A stretch of DNA of 64,000 nucleotides from Aquimarina sp. RZ0 (GTDB taxonomy: Bacteria > Bacteroidota > Bacteroidia > Flavobacteriales > Flavobacteriaceae): assembly GCF_008370685.1 (NCBI RefSeq), contig NZ_VTZU01000015.1, forward strand, positions 1-64,000, in the 5' to 3' direction. A program made the position numbers and the translations under genes. A model generated the notes under the pieces. The model did not search any database. It saw only the letters and a program-made list of their open reading frames with translations, and was not told the origin of the DNA. Shown here piece by piece: positions 13,401 through 18,502 of this stretch; position 1 is the stretch's first letter; each line of letters begins with the position of its first letter.

Positions 13401-14779
13401 TCTTTTAATCGACCTGAAATATATAATTCGTCTTTATGCAAAAACCCCATATCTCCAGTACGCAAATAAGAATCTTTATTTTGATCTGTCGTTTTAGTAT
13501 CAAAATTAATTTGTGCAGAAAAAATTTCTTTGGATAATTGCTCTCTATTCCAATATCCTCTGGAAACACTATCGCCACTAATCCATATTTCTCCTATCTG
13601 TTTGGATCCGCAAAGTCTTTTGGTTTTAGGATCTACTATTCTTACTGTCAGACCTTTTACAACCGGACCGTTACCCATTAGTTTTACAATTTCATTATCA
13701 TATAATGGTTTCTCTGCTATTTCTATTTTATGATCGTTAAAACTTTTTTTATCAAGTTTAAGAACCTCAGGTGGAGTATCAAATTTACACCCACTTACAG
13801 TTAAGGTCACTTCGGCAAGTCCATATCCAGGAAATAACGCTTCCACTGTAAAGCCATACTGCACAAATCGAGAAGCAAACTTCTTAAATGTTTCTGGACG
13901 AATAGGCTCTGATCCATTAATTGCAACTCTCCAACTACTTAAATCTACTTCTTCTAGGTCTTCATCCTTTATTTGATTAAGACATAGATCATAAGCAAAA
14001 TTAGGTCCACAACTGATTGTCCCTCTATATTTAGAAAATGCTTTTAACCATCGAATAGGTTTTTGAACAAACGCAGTTGGAGGCATTATGATTAGTTCAA
14101 ATCCTACATAAAAAGCTTGAATTATATTCCCTATTAAACCCATATCATGATATATGGGCAACCAAGAAACACCTATAGATTTCGGAGTGGTTCTAAAGCA
14201 ATTCTTAAACAGTTCACTATTATGAATCACATTAGAATGATCTATTACAACTCCTTTAGGATCTCCTGTGGAACCTGAGGTGTATTGTAAAAATGCGATC
14301 GTATCTGGTTTGATTTTTGGAAATTCTAATACAGTAATACCAACATCCAATATATCTGTTTTAAGCCATTCTATGTTTAAAAAGACTTCATGCTTAAACC
14401 AATCCCTGCTCTTTTTATATACAGTATCTATGGTTAATACCAGACTAGCCTTACAATCTAACACAATGTTTTCTAGTCTGCCTAAACGCCGTTTACCTTT
14501 TGGAGGATAGGCAGGAACAGCAATTACCCCTGCCAATAAACACCCCAAAAAAGCATCAGTAAATTCTAATCCCGATGGATATAGTAATAAAACCCTATCA
14601 CCTGGGCTTACATGTTTTAAAATGTTAGAAGCAATCATCTTTGCTCTATCGAATAATTCTTGATATGTTCTAGAATCACTTTCATCTTCACCATTGGCTA
14701 AGAATCGATATAAAACCTTATTTGGTGTTTTATTAATATGATTATTAAATACTTCTATTAATGTTTCTTCTGAATACAT
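1..14779 (-). CDS. Hybrid PKS-NRPS megasynthase for a beta-amino lipopeptide (3' end outside window)
   Basis: One uninterrupted frame of 4,926 visible codons runs from ATG at 14779 off the left edge. Domain order by residue: FAAL (1-560), ACP1 (Ser639), KS (about 695-1117, Cys865), AT (about 1220-1505, Ser1313), ACP2 (Ser1634), class III aminotransferase (about 1835-2255, Lys2095), C1 (His2409), A1, PCP1 (Ser3273), C2 (His3456), A2, PCP2 (Ser4372), C3 (His4593), and the first residues of A3. No KR, DH, ER, epimerase or thioesterase domain is visible. The layout is that of mycosubtilin/iturin and puwainaphycin starter synthetases: fatty acid activation, one malonyl extension, transamination of the beta-ketone, then peptide synthesis. 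Here the AT is in cis, whereas mycosubtilin uses a separate FenF. Inferred product start: beta-amino fatty acyl-Ser-Dab. The diaminobutyrate aminotransferase gene ends 41 bases upstream of this start. Confidence 0.95.
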   Translation of the reverse strand, partial: MYSEETLIEVFNNHINKTPNKVLYRFLANGEDESDSRTYQELFDRAKMIASNILKHVSPGDRVLLLYPSGLEFTDAFLGCLLAGVIAVPAYPPKGKRRLGRLENIVLDCKASLVLTIDTVYKKSRDWFKHEVFLNIEWLKTDILDVGITVLEFPKIKPDTIAFLQYTSGSTGDPKGVVIDHSNVIHNSELFKNCFRTTPKSIGVSWLPIYHDMGLIGNIIQAFYVGFELIIMPPTAFVQKPIRWLKAFSKYRGTISCGPNFAYDLCLNQIKDEDLEEVDLSSWRVAINGSEPIRPETFKKFASRFVQYGFTVEALFPGYGLAEVTLTVSGCKFDTPPEVLKLDKKSFNDHKIEIAEKPLYDNEIVKLMGNGPVVKGLTVRIVDPKTKRLCGSKQIGEIWISGDSVSRGYWNREQLSKEIFSAQINFDTKTTDQNKDSYLRTGDMGFLHKDELYISGRLKEMMIINGVNHFPQDIEQTVQNSHLDLQNNAGAAFSFSVNQKEQLVIVQEIKRTSMRSYDFEAIVNTISKAVLEVHELPLYALVLVSPGRIPKTSSGKIQRLVAKSSYEENILEGVVETWSLKTKQEKKENENITNTKSNQNGLKNEELVKWLQNTISDELKIERSAISLDKSFAVMGMTSIQGIRLSGLLSEYLNKEILPSLLYSYSNIIDLVSYLSEKEKTVQAIKKTSSISYQNEPIAIIGMAGRFPGANDIDTFWQNLKSNTDSISEIPSNRWSVDDFYTSNEDINGFQMTTRWGGFLDGIDEFDASFFDISPREAKLMDPQQRILLELSHQLLESSGYVSKELKGTKTGVYIGIIQSDYKSLTRGLGKDMYSGTGGALSIAANRLSYYYDLRGPSMSVDTACSSSLVTIHTAVRDIRNGDCTMAIAGGVNLIITPDATVALSQSSMMASDGRCKAFDDSANGYVRSEGCGLVLLKPLSKAQEDGDNILAIIKGSAINQDGKSNGLTAPNGLAQQQVIQSALQSASLVPNDINYIEAHGTGTSLGDPIEINALHTIYGKDRKDKEPLKVGSVKANIGHLESAAGVAGLIKAVLCLQYKQIPRQLHYHKPNTFINWNEVNIEIPDDLLDWDIKENEVRRAGVSSFGFGGTNAHVILEEAPERKKKPVTNGVSTDDIVVTTISAKGENALQNQIVSVIEYIKENPEVSVQDLSYSMSVTRDHWENRLAVTSGNKEELLQKLNKAITRLPEHKNRIARIAFLFTGQGSQYLGMGQKLYATEPIFKRALDRCAEILDSYLPENLITVLFAEAASKKAELINQTQYTQPALFAIEYALYQLWIHWEVIPNVLMGHSVGEITAACVAGVFSLEEGLKLVASRGRLMQGLSEPGAMVSIQLDKDRVLKFLDTKEKIAIAAINRPDQTVLSGDKKAIKKVISILDSERIKYKELNVSHAFHSPLMQPILLEFMEIAKTINYQYPKYSLISNVTGTLVDKEVCTAAYWVTHISAPVDFLSSMQSLEKLEIDAYLEIGPQPILMAMGSQCVSETSQAVWLPSIRQNKDQTLQLLESVSEWYTIGGHVDWKAFYSKNTFTKVDCPTYAFQRKRFWIEHTYLTQVKDKPTPTLSSANKNDQNVTTNMVFKDIENYLKKMISATLHMDIEEIALDRPLLNYGADSFSLLEITKKIQKEYKIKLPIRKMFEDLKDLEAIINYIIENIDQSVYNPEESTTSNDIVKIATITPAIPETEATDKISNSSATSPKKGTHNEDFLQILQGQFTEQNRLLTKQFSDQNEILTQYIKTNTNTSSNHNKTLLSSAIIPKKGHFSNTIINNGKKIEKQKKEATLPGALGNKEFFFQKLPENQEAQLPGLLKKYTDQTQNSKEYTAKYRKVLADYFLARGFKLSTKEMEYPIVCEHALGSGFTDIDGNKYIDITMGYGSCIFGHQPDFIIEAMQEQLHKAITVGPLAKLSGEVATLVSELTGMERIAFANTGTEAISFAMRLARAATGKNKIVLFSGSYHGHIETVLGMQGEDGVEPMVPGVTQNMVNDLIVLSYNDTDILDQIRQNADDLAAILVEPVRSRFPDFQPVELLKQLKELTLELDVPLIFDEMVTGFRILPGGAQEYFGIKADIATYGKIAGGGMPLGIVAGSRRYLNIVDGGNWKYGDDSYPEIPKTLIAGTFSRHPLTMASARAVLTRIQQIGKQAYIDLNQKTDYLMKRLNVYFKQESLPLEIVNFGSLFRFKFRGNFDLLLFHLIQRGIFAWAPNNLFLTFAHSDDDIDTIYKAICESAYIVCKSSDSKEFTPSIDHNTVAVVAKESNSTLAQEQLFLLDQISVEKSLAYTISLSLRMKGSIYLSALKSAAKEVLEKHQILKSTFSKDGKRLIYDKSILIPITEIDLSSIIQDKKEEKYCELLHNDLETPFSFTEGPLIRLNLIKFSPEDHVLHLSMHHIIADGWSCALFLRTLAEHYNALRNDHSIPEYTIIQFPEYVSWLDQQRKSDVWKEHEHYLLEQFANASFHVDLPFDTTLPGNDTRNNSVMLQIPEKEVEVLKQWSGQEGLTLFMMFLSAFEILLYRLCQHKEMVLGIPVGGRSMPDLDNSIGYFAHIIPLASQYDANQSISDYLTVLKCRLFDAYDHQEYPYADFISLLQKETQIKPEEFINVLFNFDVNVGDIKMNGLQLQLEEHQPLHNGFDITFNVIENSEGLIISLNHRSSALSETAAEEFLTCFKHVLSQIMTSPTSVLSDIEVISEHQKQKVLLDFNNTQVDYPKDKTIVDLFEEQVKKTPDHVAIVFEEEALTYKMLNQRSNQLARYLKKQGVSNESLVGICIDRSLEMIIGILGILKSGGAYVPIDPEYPLDRINYMLEDAGIALLLTSTERVSIFNDNKELKTILLDKDWGSISKESNRKLGHVAYPEMLAYVIYTSGSTGRPKGVMNEHSGVVNRLLWTQSHYQLTEKDVILQKTSFCFDVSVWELLWSIISGAKLVFAKPEGHKDANYLKNLIESQKVTTIHFVPSMLSAFLSEINEGECSGLQRVLCSGEALRMDHVVLFKKKFKDVRLDNLYGPTEAAIDVTSWQVPTENSLSSVLIGKPVANTKLYVLDKQERLLPIGVTGELCIGGVQVARGYLNREELTKEKFIINPFNAKERIYKTGDLVRWLADGNIEYIGRKDDQVKVRGYRIELGEVESVLSSLGTIESCCVIAKDDIQGGKFLVGYVVAEGNFDKKQIQKELQKQLPEYMIPQFWIELASMPLTSNGKLNRKALPEPDSSQLSTQEYCAPRNTMETQLVTIWEELLRIDKIGIYDNFFELGGHSLSATRLVSMIRKELAIEITIKNVFEYVTISELGLYISQISQGSLLPVVTPADKPPHIPLSFSQERLWFIDQLQGSVAYHMPGGLRLVGNLDIQCLEKSLCTIVDRHETLRTVVSSEEGKAFQQIKKAKDWSLEHAKVLDKEALENDFTSFVSTPFDLSSDYMFRACLYDLGNQEYVLAVVFHHIASDGWSIPIFMKELTLLYDGLQGNKYFSLPELSLQYSDYAIWQREVLKGEILENQLSYWENKLKGVSPLSLPMDYIRPSIQSNEGANVSLSLESELSMKLKKVSQQEGVTLFMLLLSAFKILLSRYSGQSDICIGTSIANRTQFELEDVMGFFVNTLALRSTIDEYFSFKEVLSQLKETTLSAYDHQLTPFEKVVDRVVTTRDMSMSPLFQVMFDVQDDVVHNDSIFEGVKVSSYEYKETTSQFDLNLTVIEKESTISLRMEYCTSLFQEATVRCMLIHYQELLSNITMDTSQVVKDLSMLPNDERDLILGRTSTPEGIYFNSQEVDLDNNMPINVRFESIVHSSSSSIAVIHNEVSWSYEQLNKYSNKIAHTLLEIGVVEETCIGVYLDRSVEFVGCMLGISKSGGVYTPLDTQNPPSRIKKMLLGSNFSILITTSSLLEGLGIRAVENIIVILIDKCSDLLSSSYAVLGLPIYDSYHIGNMPINNPDNRNKMDSWSYILYTSGSTGEPKGAITRHDGAMNHILAEYELLDLPDGFRFLQSAGIGSDISVWQLLGPLLKGGTTVIVDKYELLAYDILIDTLQRTKINVIEFVPTYMWGLFSYIKERETLITLEHLQWIMLVGESIPVALVNGLKTLLPEVRLLNAYGPCEASDDVIQYEITTLLPSTRLRVPIGQVIPNMNVVILNDSLELCPIGVIGELCVSGVGVGEGYIGLPERTATSFLANPYPNLLGDTLYKTGDLGRWLSNGMIEFIGREDHQVKIRGHRVELEDIASVIRKDETVNDCHVLVYKSDSDQELVLCFVILNNFEPLDNLKESISEKLYKRCEAELPSYMHPNQYCIIDEFPLNLSDKIDGKQLISIFLSDYDEGSNTKKDALVLPRNETEEQLVNIWKDILGIHQLGIDENFFELGSHSLMVVELIAQLQKVDFQISVKEVFANPTIRELASKVSIASPTYEIPENAIGIDCEYITPDMLPLVDLSQSDLDVIMDTVPGGASNIQDIYPLSPLQEGMYFHYLMSDQIHGDPYVITNLVSFNSLLARNKFIDAFSYIIMRHDVLRSCVISEGLPHAVQVVLREVKFSIEELSFASSKNILEELESILNFGKHWMELSKAPSIQIQTTDDTDTYYVLFKYHHMMIDHVGLEKIIEEIAMFLSGDIKNLPEPVLYRNFIAHLEYQKHYNNSEEYFRSRWGTIVEPTFPFGVSNTLGNGSDIKELSSILSSKVSKQIRSVCRDLQISPAVIFHAAWGLVISKCSNKEYAIFGTLFSGRLQGSLGAGQSLGLFINTLPIMLRLEGSIEEYLKHVYKELQGLLSHEQTPLSSIHNWSGIPNDTPLFSALLNYRYSIDDVDAEIGGTVIGAKERTNYPLELSVDDTGTDFNLTAYVIDDIDAIRIIYYMKIALNQIIEGVIGAEQININSLNIVPIEEEQLLSGFNATAVAYPLEKTVVDLFTSQVALTPEATALVFEGV
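1560..4810 (-). other. NRPS module 2: C2-A2-PCP2, diaminobutyrate-like code
   Basis: C2 has HHIASDGWS (4394-4417). The A2 pocket reads D-I-W-E-M-V-A-D-D-K from SDISVWQ (2750-2767), NVIEFVPT, WIMLVGES and NAYGPCEASDD. This is close to the D-I-W-E-L-T-x-D-D-K codes I know for 2,4-diaminobutyrate in Pseudomonas lipopeptides and siderophores. The acidic residues at positions 278, 330 and 331 suit a side-chain amine. The A10 region keeps Lys517 in LSDKIDGK. PCP2 has the slightly atypical ELGSHSL (Ser at 1664-1666). Confidence 0.85.
4850..7940 (-). other. NRPS module 1: C1-A1-PCP1, serine code
   Basis: C1 has an intact HHIIADGWS motif (7535-7561). The A1 pocket, read by alignment to GrsA positions 235-331 plus Lys517, gives D-V-W-H-L-S-L-I-D-K, which is the standard serine code. 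The segments used are FDVSVWE, IHFVPS, VLCSGE and NLYGPTEAAID. PCP1 has ELGGHSLSATRL (Ser at 4961-4963). C1 is expected to join the beta-amino fatty acid to serine. Confidence 0.9.
8010..9980 (-). other. Domain block: ACP2, coiled-coil-like linker and aminotransferase
   Basis: ACP2 shows GADSFSLLE with Ser at 9878-9880. A polar Gln/Asn-rich linker of about 150 residues (roughly 9280-9740) follows; one part has a heptad-like run of L, F and Q and could form a coiled coil. The aminotransferase is a class III (glutamate-1-semialdehyde type) PLP enzyme with its Schiff-base Lys in TYGKIAGGG (8495-8497). In mycosubtilin-type synthetases this domain converts the beta-ketoacyl-ACP to beta-aminoacyl-ACP. 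Confidence 0.88.
10250..13000 (-). other. Domain block: ACP1-KS-AT (one malonyl extension)
   Basis: ACP1 carries its phosphopantetheine Ser in the atypical context GMTSIQG (plus 12863-12865, residue 639). KS has the active Cys in DTACSSS (12185-12187), HGTGT near 11771-11790 and a NIGHLESAAG motif. AT has GHSVGE (Ser at 10841-10843) and the HAFH motif near 10540-10560, which in PKS ATs marks malonyl-CoA rather than methylmalonyl-CoA. No reductive domain follows, so the product should remain a beta-ketoacyl thioester, the substrate needed by the following aminotransferase. Confidence 0.9.
13050..14779 (-). other. Domain block: fatty acyl-AMP ligase (FAAL)
   Basis: Residues 1-560 of the megasynthase. 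The adenylation motif TSGSTGDPKG lies near 14253-14283 and the C-terminal PKTSSGKIQR motif near 13100-13130. The frame begins directly with the ligase, with no docking domain. FAAL domains activate free fatty acids as acyl-adenylates and load them on the adjacent ACP, so the lipid tail is probably taken from the cell's fatty acid pool. FAAL rather than a CoA ligase is inferred from the fused ACP and the hybrid context; I did not align the FAAL-specific insertion. Confidence 0.85.
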
Positions 14780-14820
14780 GTGAGAGGATAAGTTTATAAG
14801 AGATGTTTACTATTAAAAAA

Positions 14821-16206
14821 TTAGGCTAAGCTTGGTTCTAGATATTCTTCCAAGCAAAGCGTAATAGATTCTTTCATGATGCTGATTGCTGCATCTACAA
14901 TAGCATGAGTAGTTATTAATGGAGGAACTAATCGTAATACATTATTATAATGTCCACCGACCTCAAACAACAAACCTCTTTGGAAACAGGCTGCTCTAAA
15001 CTTTTTTATAAACTCAGGGAAAGGTTCTTTTGTATCTCTATCTTTTACAAATTCAACTCCGATCATCATGCCTCTGCCTCGGACTTCTCCTATGAATGGT
15101 GTCTCTGTTTGTAATTCTTCTAGTCTTTTTACTAAATACGCTCCAATAGATTTGGTATATGCTGCTATATTGTATTCTTCGATAAAATCAAATGCTCCTC
15201 TGGCAGCAGCTATACTTACTTGGTTCCCTCTAAATGTACCTATGTGAGCACCTGGTCCCCAGGCTTCTATTTCTTTTTTATAGATTAATCCTGAAATTGG
15301 AAATCCGATTCCTCCGAACCCTTTAGAAAAAGTGATAATATCTGGAACAGCTTTGGTATTCATAAATTCTAGAAAGCTTCCTGTTCTGAAAAAACCACAT
15401 TGAATTTCATCAAATATGACGAGTACATCATTTTCATGAGCGATTCTCACCAATTCTTCTAAGTATCCATCTTCCGGAATTATATTACCTCCTTCTCCCT
15501 GGATAGGCTCTATGAGGATTGCTGCCGGTTTAGATATTCCCGAATGTCCATTTGTCAATACGTTCTTAAAATATTCTATACTAGAATTTTCGCCACTCTT
15601 TGACTCCTCTCTATAGGGATAATTATAGGGTACAAAATGTACATTTGGCATCAAAGAAGTTAAGTGATTTCTAAAAAAAGTATCCGAAGTCACTGCTAAT
15701 GCTCCAGAAGTCATTCCGTGATATCCACCAGTAAAAGCAATTATTCCATCTCTTCCTGTCTTGATTTTTGCAAGTTTAATAGCAGCTTCTACAGCATCAG
15801 ATCCTGTAGGCCCCCCAAAACTAACTTTATAATCATCACGAATAGCCTCTGGTAAATTATCCTTTATCTTTTGAATTAAAGCTAGTTTATTTTCTGTAGG
15901 AAAATCTAATGCGTGAATCAATTCTGTCTGTTGTGCTTTTACGTACTCTAACACATACTCATTTCCATGACCAACATTTAAAACACCACATCCTCCAAAA
16001 AAATCAATAAATTGATTTCCATCTACATCTTCTATAATACTACCTTTTGCTCGTTTTATGGCAATTGGCATATTTCTAGGGTAGGAGACAACGCTGCCTT
16101 CGATGTTTCGTTGTATTTCTAATAATTCTTTTGACTTTTCTCCTGGTATAGAAGATGAAATAATTCTTGCGGTTTCTGATAAATGATACTTTTTTAGTGA
16201 TTCCAT
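14821..16206 (-). CDS. Diaminobutyrate--2-oxoglutarate aminotransferase
   Basis: 461 residues, class III PLP-dependent aminotransferase. It would make L-2,4-diaminobutyrate from aspartate-4-semialdehyde using an amino donor such as glutamate. Visible motifs: GGPTGSDAVE (131-140), YHG (162-164), IFDEIQ with Asp266, FSKGFGG with the Schiff-base Lys295, and an R-G-R-G stretch near 385. Length and motifs fit the Dat/EctB group (about 420-460 residues). No ectoine genes (ectA, ectC) adjoin it. It sits 41 bases upstream of an NRPS whose second A domain has a Dab-like pocket, so its likely job is precursor supply. A related omega-aminotransferase acting on another substrate cannot be excluded. Confidence 0.85.
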   Translation of the reverse strand: MESLKKYHLSETARIISSSIPGEKSKELLEIQRNIEGSVVSYPRNMPIAIKRAKGSIIEDVDGNQFIDFFGGCGVLNVGHGNEYVLEYVKAQQTELIHALDFPTENKLALIQKIKDNLPEAIRDDYKVSFGGPTGSDAVEAAIKLAKIKTGRDGIIAFTGGYHGMTSGALAVTSDTFFRNHLTSLMPNVHFVPYNYPYREESKSGENSSIEYFKNVLTNGHSGISKPAAILIEPIQGEGGNIIPEDGYLEELVRIAHENDVLVIFDEIQCGFFRTGSFLEFMNTKAVPDIITFSKGFGGIGFPISGLIYKKEIEAWGPGAHIGTFRGNQVSIAAARGAFDFIEEYNIAAYTKSIGAYLVKRLEELQTETPFIGEVRGRGMMIGVEFVKDRDTKEPFPEFIKKFRAACFQRGLLFEVGGHYNNVLRLVPPLITTHAIVDAAISIMKESITLCLEEYLEPSLA

Positions 16207-16407
16207 AGTAATAATTAGATTTTTTGAGTGATTTTAAAAAAATTGTGTTCTAGGAAATTCCATTTATAAATTATACGTTAACCAACGTAGCATATTAATA
16301 ACTTTAAAAGGATAATAGATTTACTAAAAAAAAGAAGTGTATAGCAGGAAACATATATTCGTTTACTGCTCTATAAAAGACTAATAATAAACATTCTTAA
16401 AATGTAA

Positions 16408-17322
16408 TTAACTTACATAATTCAGATATGACTTATAAAAAGGGAAAATATATTTAGCTGGAATATGAAGTGAAAGCCCTAAATAAATTAAGGCATTATA
16501 ATAGCCATTTTTTAATGGAGCTCCTTTTAGTAGCGTTCCTACCCCTTTTCTGGCGCTTTTTGGAGTATGCCAATCTATATTAAACGATATAGATTGACTA
16601 AGCCCATGAACCTGATGTAACATCCCAGATGGCATATATAAAATATCTCCTGCTTCTAAGACTACTTCCATTTTCTTTACCTCTCTTGCTTTTGGAAACT
16701 TCTTGTAATCAGGATTGTTTGGATCAAACCTGGCCCATCGCCATCCTTCTATATAGCAAAGTTCTTTTTGATTCCCATCTATCAAAATAAACTTCTTTTT
16801 CCCAACAACCTGAAAAAACAAGTTATTTGTTAATAATGTATCAAAGTGCAATGGAGTCAGACTTCCTGTTGCTCCGATAAAGAATTGTATATAGTTATAC
16901 CATTTTGCCCAATACCACTTTGGTAACAAATCTTTACTAAAAGGATCTATATCAGATAAGTACTCGGGAAATATATGAAAGAATGGTAAATCATGAAGAT
17001 ATCCTATTGCATCTGGAGTTAAGCCCATCTTCAAATCCTCTTCGTATTGTGTCAAACGATCTAAGAAATCACTCAAAAGCATTTTTACTTTTTTTCCTTC
17101 TTCTATCTTTGCTGATTTTATAGGTATTTTTATGCCCCTTTCTCTTGACTTTAAGTATTCGATATCCCAATCTAATGCTTTCCAATTGGCAGTCATTCCT
17201 TTTATTACTAATGGTTTACTTTTGTTTACAAAATTTGCGTAAAACTCATTTCTTGTAATATGATCTACAATTGTAACTTCTTCTGAATATTTTAATTGAT
17301 CAATAAATTTAAGTTGCCTCAT
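16408..17322 (-). CDS. JmjC/cupin-like Fe(II)/2-oxoglutarate hydroxylase
   Basis: 304 residues of the cupin-8/JmjC (FIH-like) family. The metal triad is visible as H159-x-D161 in TPLHFD and the distal H236 in MPSGMLHQVHG. Aromatic and basic residues nearby (for example GKKKFILIDG, about 174-183) suit 2-oxoglutarate binding. Enzymes of this fold hydroxylate amino acid side chains, free, peptidyl or carrier-bound. Lying between the antiterminator and the megasynthase on the same strand, it is a good candidate for beta-hydroxylating a residue of the lipopeptide. Which residue is not shown by the sequence. The gaps to its neighbours (201 and 187 bases) are long for a tight operon, and the upstream gap contains a REP-like repeat. 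Confidence 0.75.
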   Translation of the reverse strand: MRQLKFIDQLKYSEEVTIVDHITRNEFYANFVNKSKPLVIKGMTANWKALDWDIEYLKSRERGIKIPIKSAKIEEGKKVKMLLSDFLDRLTQYEEDLKMGLTPDAIGYLHDLPFFHIFPEYLSDIDPFSKDLLPKWYWAKWYNYIQFFIGATGSLTPLHFDTLLTNNLFFQVVGKKKFILIDGNQKELCYIEGWRWARFDPNNPDYKKFPKAREVKKMEVVLEAGDILYMPSGMLHQVHGLSQSISFNIDWHTPKSARKGVGTLLKGAPLKNGYYNALIYLGLSLHIPAKYIFPFYKSYLNYVS

Positions 17323-17378
17323 GCTTTTGTTGAATTAATAATTAAAGTGGAATGAAATTTTGGGGATCCCAGATCATT

Positions 17379-17481
17379 AGAGTAAACTACCTCATGGCAA
17401 GCCCACGAGGCATTTATTAGAAAAAAATAGTTTGATTTCGAGGCAAGCCTCGGAGCATTTAAATCTCAATTATTGAGTAAA
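17379..17481. repeat. REP-like dispersed palindromic repeat, copy R1
   Basis: About 103 bases, similar to copies at 26485-26590 and 56415-56455. It contains two dyads: CGAGGC-AA-GCCTCG and CTCAAT-T-ATTGAG. The second reads CTCGAT-T-ATCGAG in copy R2, a paired change that preserves the palindrome. Function unknown. Confidence 0.7.
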
Positions 17482-17509
17482 TAACTTTCTCTAGTTTATA
17501 TAGAAAGTT

Positions 17510-18192
17510 CTAATCTCTCATTAATGACAATGTAGAAAATCCTATCAAACCTTCTTGTTTTGTAATTTCTGGATAAGGAACCTCTTCTACAGTGATACTA
17601 ATACTTCTTAGCCAATGATTCAATCTGATAAACTTTTTCTCAGAAACTACTATATCCTCATTAATAGAGAAAATATTTGAATTCATACGGTACATTTCTT
17701 CTTTGCTAATGTGAAATAAATTCTCGAACCAAAAAAAATCAACTCAATATTCATAGTCTTCTTTATTCCTAAATGACTCTCTATGAATGATTGCTTTTCC
17801 TTTTCCAAGTAGTTGGAGGCAACAATCTAGATGTAATGCATTCTCTTTTGGTTCTGTTATTGACTTTGTAAGGCCAAATTCTTTCACTATTTTATTAGGA
17901 AAAAGTTCTTTAATGTACTCGACTCCCTGCATATTACTTCTTACCACCATACAATTATTAAAATGATCAGATTTATGTGTGCCAACAAAAATATGTTCAT
18001 TATGCACTATGACATCTCCTCCTTCAATAAAAATACCTTCTGATGCAGCATCATGAATATTATCAGGATGTATTCTATCGATTTTGGATCGTATGCTTGT
18101 TCTATTTCAGGCACTCCTCCTAAACTATTTGCAATACCTAAAATTACCACTCTTAATCTGGAAGTTTCATTTTGTATATTCAGTTTCATCAA
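17510..18192 (-). pseudogene. Broken amidinotransferase/arginine-deiminase-superfamily gene
   Basis: Three pieces of one protein can be joined. The N-terminal part, ending in YDPKSIEYI, shifts frame near 18060 and jumps to an EGGDVIVHNEHIFVGT segment, so the usual stretch between them is missing as well as out of frame. A TGA at about 17744-17746 then interrupts an otherwise continuous frame (KEDYEY-stop-VDFFWFENLFHISKEEMYRMNS). The C-terminal GLIGFSTLSLMRD corresponds to the family's catalytic Cys motif (R-C-S-T-L-P), but Cys is Phe (TTT for TGT). The His in ALHLDCC is still present. The family modifies guanidino groups (amidinotransferases, dimethylargininases). It lies in the biosynthetic operon and may be a lost tailoring or precursor step. 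Family assignment is from motif memory. Confidence 0.8.
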
Positions 18193-18246
18193 TTTATTTA
18201 TACGATTTTAGCATCCCTTTTTATAATCGTTTAAAACTTTTTTGAG

Positions 18247-18412
18247 TAATACGATTTACGGATGAGAATTTCGTAAAAATAATGGCAAGGATTTTTCGCT
18301 AGATTGATGAATCAAATTAAAGAATAGCCATAGCTATTGTTTAATTTTATGAAGAAAATATAGTAGAAAAAGAATGTCATTAGATGCGAAATTTTTATTC
18401 GTAAATCGTATA
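18247..18412. mobile_element. MITE-like element, copy A
   Basis: About 165 bases with imperfect terminal inverted repeats of about 27 bases. The outer 12 bases (ATACGATTTACG and its complement) match perfectly. No coding capacity. A second copy of the same layout lies at 56237-56401 and shares the termini and an interior ATAGCTAT-containing stretch. It fills most of the gap between the antiterminator gene and the broken amidinotransferase gene, a gap that holds no other gene. Confidence 0.65.
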
Positions 18413-18502
18413 AGAGTTTTAATATCTCTAAATAACAACTCTACTCTAATAAAAAGATTTATCCAAGTAATTAAACCATAAGTGAATTTATATAAACTAT
18501 TC

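Noticed and set aside
14821..16206. Ectoine biosynthesis EctB
   Set aside because: No ectA or ectC beside it; the Dab-like NRPS pocket gives a better explanation for a diaminobutyrate aminotransferase here.
17510..18192. Three separate small minus-strand genes
   Set aside because: Joined end to end they match one amidinotransferase-like protein with a frameshift, a deletion and a stop, so they are one pseudogene.
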